DNA of 45,677 nt from Oscillatoriales cyanobacterium (GTDB lineage Bacteria; Cyanobacteriota; Cyanobacteriia; Cyanobacteriales; Microcoleaceae), in assembly GCA_004292955.1 (NCBI GenBank), contig RDXX01000030.1, positions 1 to 45,677 on the forward strand, in the 5' to 3' direction. Under the pieces are notes generated by a model. That model saw only the letters and a list, made by a program, of their open reading frames with translations, was not told where the DNA came from and did no database searches. Positions 44,012 to 45,677 of this stretch are shown here, one piece after another (within the stretch, counting starts at the first letter, position 1; every line of letters begins with the position of its first letter). Both the position numbers and the translations under genes were made by a program.

Positions 44012-45185
44012 CACTAGATGCCCCTTCTCCGGAATCTGAACGATTTCGTAATTCCCAGGCAAGTTCGAGTAATTTAAACCACCGTTTCTGTACCTGGGCT
44101 ACCGTGCTGCCGAGGGTTTGCGCGATCGCTGACTCCGACAGACCCTGTTGCTTCAACTTTAACAAACGCTGCCCCTCTGGCCCGATTTGGTCGCCAAATA
44201 TCTGCCACTGGGAAGGCAGCAAACCCAGATTTTTATCTAAGTCTGCTTCCAGCCACTGGTGAACCAGTTCCCAGCGGTGCGACATGGCAAACCTGAGCAA
44301 ATGGTACTTAAAGCGTTGCTGCAAATAGTCTCTTTGACGGGGAGTTATGTTTAGAAGCGACTCTATTTCATTAGTCGGCAAGTCTTGCAAGCGCAATATG
44401 AAATAATCAGCGCATTCTTGTTGGTTGCGCTCTTTCAAATACGCCACTAATTCATCAATCACATTTTGCCGCAGAGATTCTGACTCTTCGCCTTGAGGGC
44501 GAATTGCCGAGGAACCCTGTCCTGCCATCGCTTCCCGCACCGAGTGCACCGACGTGTCGTTCCAAGTTTGGTCGGAATCTGAAGCCCCTCCATCGGCGGC
44601 TTGTTCCATATCCACGGAGGTTTCTTTGGGTTGCTGCTGGGAAAAAGTTTGGGCCCGCAAAATAATTAGTTGCTGGCTCCGGTTGCGAGGCAAGGGAATG
44701 CGTCGCTTGCCAAAACGCTCTACAAAGGCCATGTACTCTGCTAGTTCTAAGCGAGTGCGAGGACTGTAGGTAGGTGGCAGTTCGGTTTCCCGCCGGAATG
44801 CCTTTAAAGCTTCCAGATAAAATCCTTGCAAGAAATCTTTGATCAGTTCTACTCGCGCCTGATAGCTAGACTGCACCTGTGGAGGGGTGATGTAGCGATA
44901 GACGATCGCGCTGAGGGTACTGTGCAATTCTACTCGCCCGGGCCCGGAGCCTAAAGTGTAATAGTGGAGGCATTGTTGCAAGCGGTGCTGAGCTAGACTC
45001 TGGGCTGAACCCTCTATGTCTCCCGAGTTTTGAATTCTCTGACTTTCTGTGCATATCCTGTTGACTTCTGCTGCGAGTCGCCCTGCTACATCTTGGCAAT
45101 TCTGCTCAGACGCGCGAGTGGACTTTTTGAGTTCGTCTAACAGCAGTTGAAATATGGTTTCCACGCTCTGGCAGATTTCCCGCAT
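44004..45185 (-). CDS. hetZ: HetZ, early regulator of cell differentiation
   Basis: 393 residues, close to the ~400 of Anabaena HetZ. The N-terminal part (ICQSVETIFQLLLDELKKS, LQQCLHYYTLGSGPGRVELH, LIKDFLQGFYLEALKAFRRE) is helical. A variable Ser/Gln-rich linker follows (about 185-235). The C-terminal part contains YLQQRFKYHLLRFAMSHRWELVHQWL and a helix-turn-helix-like segment LLKLKQQGLSESAIAQTLGSTVAQVQKRW (about 340-370), consistent with DNA binding. In heterocyst formers HetZ acts with HetR and PatU3 in early differentiation. It is also conserved in filamentous strains that do not form heterocysts, where its role is unclear. No Shine-Dalgarno sequence is obvious. The upstream region contains a HetR-site-like sequence. 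Confidence 0.88.
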   Translation of the reverse strand: MREICQSVETIFQLLLDELKKSTRASEQNCQDVAGRLAAEVNRICTESQRIQNSGDIEGSAQSLAQHRLQQCLHYYTLGSGPGRVELHSTLSAIVYRYITPPQVQSSYQARVELIKDFLQGFYLEALKAFRRETELPPTYSPRTRLELAEYMAFVERFGKRRIPLPRNRSQQLIILRAQTFSQQQPKETSVDMEQAADGGASDSDQTWNDTSVHSVREAMAGQGSSAIRPQGEESESLRQNVIDELVAYLKERNQQECADYFILRLQDLPTNEIESLLNITPRQRDYLQQRFKYHLLRFAMSHRWELVHQWLEADLDKNLGLLPSQWQIFGDQIGPEGQRLLKLKQQGLSESAIAQTLGSTVAQVQKRWFKLLELAWELRNRSDSGEGASSDE

Positions 45186-45314
45186 GATTGTTTACAGCTC
45201 ACATTGAAATTAGCACAGTTAGTAGCAGTATGGAGATTTTTTTTCTACCGCTACTTGCTCCGGTATTTCCGGCACAGGACAAACTGCAATGTCCTCGATC
45301 TCCTGTTCTACAAA

Positions 45315-45340
45315 AATTAGGGGGTTAGAGCCTCGTCCTT
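45315..45340 (-). promoter_or_regulatory. HetR-binding-site-like sequence upstream of hetZ
   Basis: Read on the minus strand, gacgaggctctaaccccc resembles the palindromic HetR site described before hetP in Anabaena (core GAGGGGTCTAACCCCTC), with one base fewer and a broken left arm. It lies about 130-155 bases before the hetZ ATG. It also borders the left end of an IS-like element, so the match may be coincidental. Confidence 0.3.
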
Positions 45341-45401
45341 CCAGGACGACTTTATTCTAAAAATCCTCTTGCCATTTTGTAGAAATATAGTAAAATTAAA
45401 C

Positions 45402-45414
45402 AAGGAGGTGATCC
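45402..45414 (+). promoter_or_regulatory. Exceptionally complete Shine-Dalgarno sequence before tnpB
   Basis: aaggaggtgatcc is complementary over all 13 bases to the 3' tail of bacterial 16S rRNA (GGATCACCTCCTT). It ends two bases before the tnpB GTG, closer than usual because the match extends past the core aaggagg. Confidence 0.85.
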
Positions 45415-45416
45415 AA

Positions 45417-45677
45417 GTGTTCAATCTGACTTATGAATTCAAATTGAAACCCACAAAAACACAAGTAGCAATATTTGAGGATTGGTTGGAACAATGTCGC
45501 AAGGTATATAATTATGCCCTGCAAGAACGTAAAGATTGGTATAATTCCCGAAAATGTCGGATTGACGCTTGTTCCCTGCGCTCGGAATTCATCATCAGAG
45601 CTGACACACCCAGACCAACTTACTCAACTCAATGTAAAGCCTTAACTGCATACAGGAAAACCAGCCCTGCATTACAA
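45417..45677 (+). CDS. tnpB: TnpB/OrfB RNA-guided nuclease, N-terminal part, truncated by window edge
   Basis: 87 codons from a GTG start to the end of the window, still open. YEFKLKPTKTQVAIFEDWLEQCRKVYNYALQERKDWY is the usual N terminus of OrfB_IS605 proteins; RADTPRPTYSTQCKALTAYRKTSPALQ continues the family pattern. TnpB is a guide-RNA-dependent DNA endonuclease encoded by IS200/IS605 and IS607 elements. The catalytic RuvC and zinc parts lie outside the window, so intactness cannot be judged. It is transcribed divergently from hetZ. Confidence 0.9.
   Translation, partial: MFNLTYEFKLKPTKTQVAIFEDWLEQCRKVYNYALQERKDWYNSRKCRIDACSLRSEFIIRADTPRPTYSTQCKALTAYRKTSPALQ

Larger units (their letters stand above)
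45331..45677 (+). mobile_element. Left part of an IS200/IS605-type element (runs off the window)
   Basis: A small hairpin (cgtcct at 45334-45339 pairing with aggacg at 45343-45348, loop tcc) precedes a tnpB frame, as expected for the subterminal palindrome of IS200/IS605 left ends. No tnpA is seen to the left. The right end is outside the window and the exact left boundary is not determined. It was inserted upstream of hetZ. Confidence 0.6.

Noticed and set aside
44011..44062. Earlier ATG for patU inside hetZ
   Set aside because: It would give a 59-base overlap and an N terminus that simply reads hetZ DNA in another frame; the ATG overlapping the hetZ stop is more natural.

Overview
The window comes from a filamentous cyanobacterium, most likely a non-heterocystous one of the Microcoleus/Oscillatoria type. 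This rests on very frequent HIP1-type GCGATCGC sites, heptameric short tandem repeats (STRRs) between genes, many small hairpin repeats, and genes typical of cyanobacteria: tocopherol synthesis, a KtrA/KtrB potassium uptake pair, hetZ-patU, DUF4079, and a CHAT/TPR protein. The genus is an inference. No rRNA, tRNA or CRISPR array was seen.

Layout. 1-15 kb: a giant TPR/glycosyltransferase protein of 3266 residues, then two tocopherol genes (homogentisate phytyltransferase and gamma-tocopherol methyltransferase) on the minus strand. These are followed by ktrB and ktrA on the plus strand, with a short leader ORF just before ktrA. 15-21 kb: a polysaccharide or lipid-glycan group with a multi-pass GT-C-like membrane protein, a SAM methyltransferase, a GT2 polyprenyl-phosphate-type glycosyltransferase and an EmrE/ArnE-like small transporter. 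21-31 kb: a four-CxxC zinc protein paired with glcD, a PAS/LOV-like histidine kinase, purH, a 2OG-Fe(II) oxygenase, an ankyrin protein and a DUF4079 membrane protein.

31.7-39.9 kb is accessory and looks like a conflict or defence island. It holds a Panacea-antitoxin/MazF-like toxin pair, a coiled-coil protein with a glycine-rich two-helix membrane end, a small helical protein with a proline-rich linker, a 1195-residue CHAT protease with N-terminal helical repeats and highly uniform TPRs, and a Uma2-type nuclease. A 103-bp MITE with perfect 17-bp ends and a 10-bp target duplication sits inside it. The best candidate for an undescribed system is the CHAT protease + small protein + membrane protein set (32850-38900): a sensor/protease that could unleash a membrane effector.

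40-45.7 kb: a TgpA-like membrane protein whose whole transglutaminase triad is substituted, hetZ-patU overlapping by 8 bases, and the start of an IS200/IS605-type tnpB at the right edge, with a 13-base perfect match to the 16S rRNA tail as its ribosome binding site.

Repeats are a major theme. STRRs abut gene starts (3266-aa protein, ktrB, TgpA-like gene), and hairpin elements occupy most convergent gene junctions.
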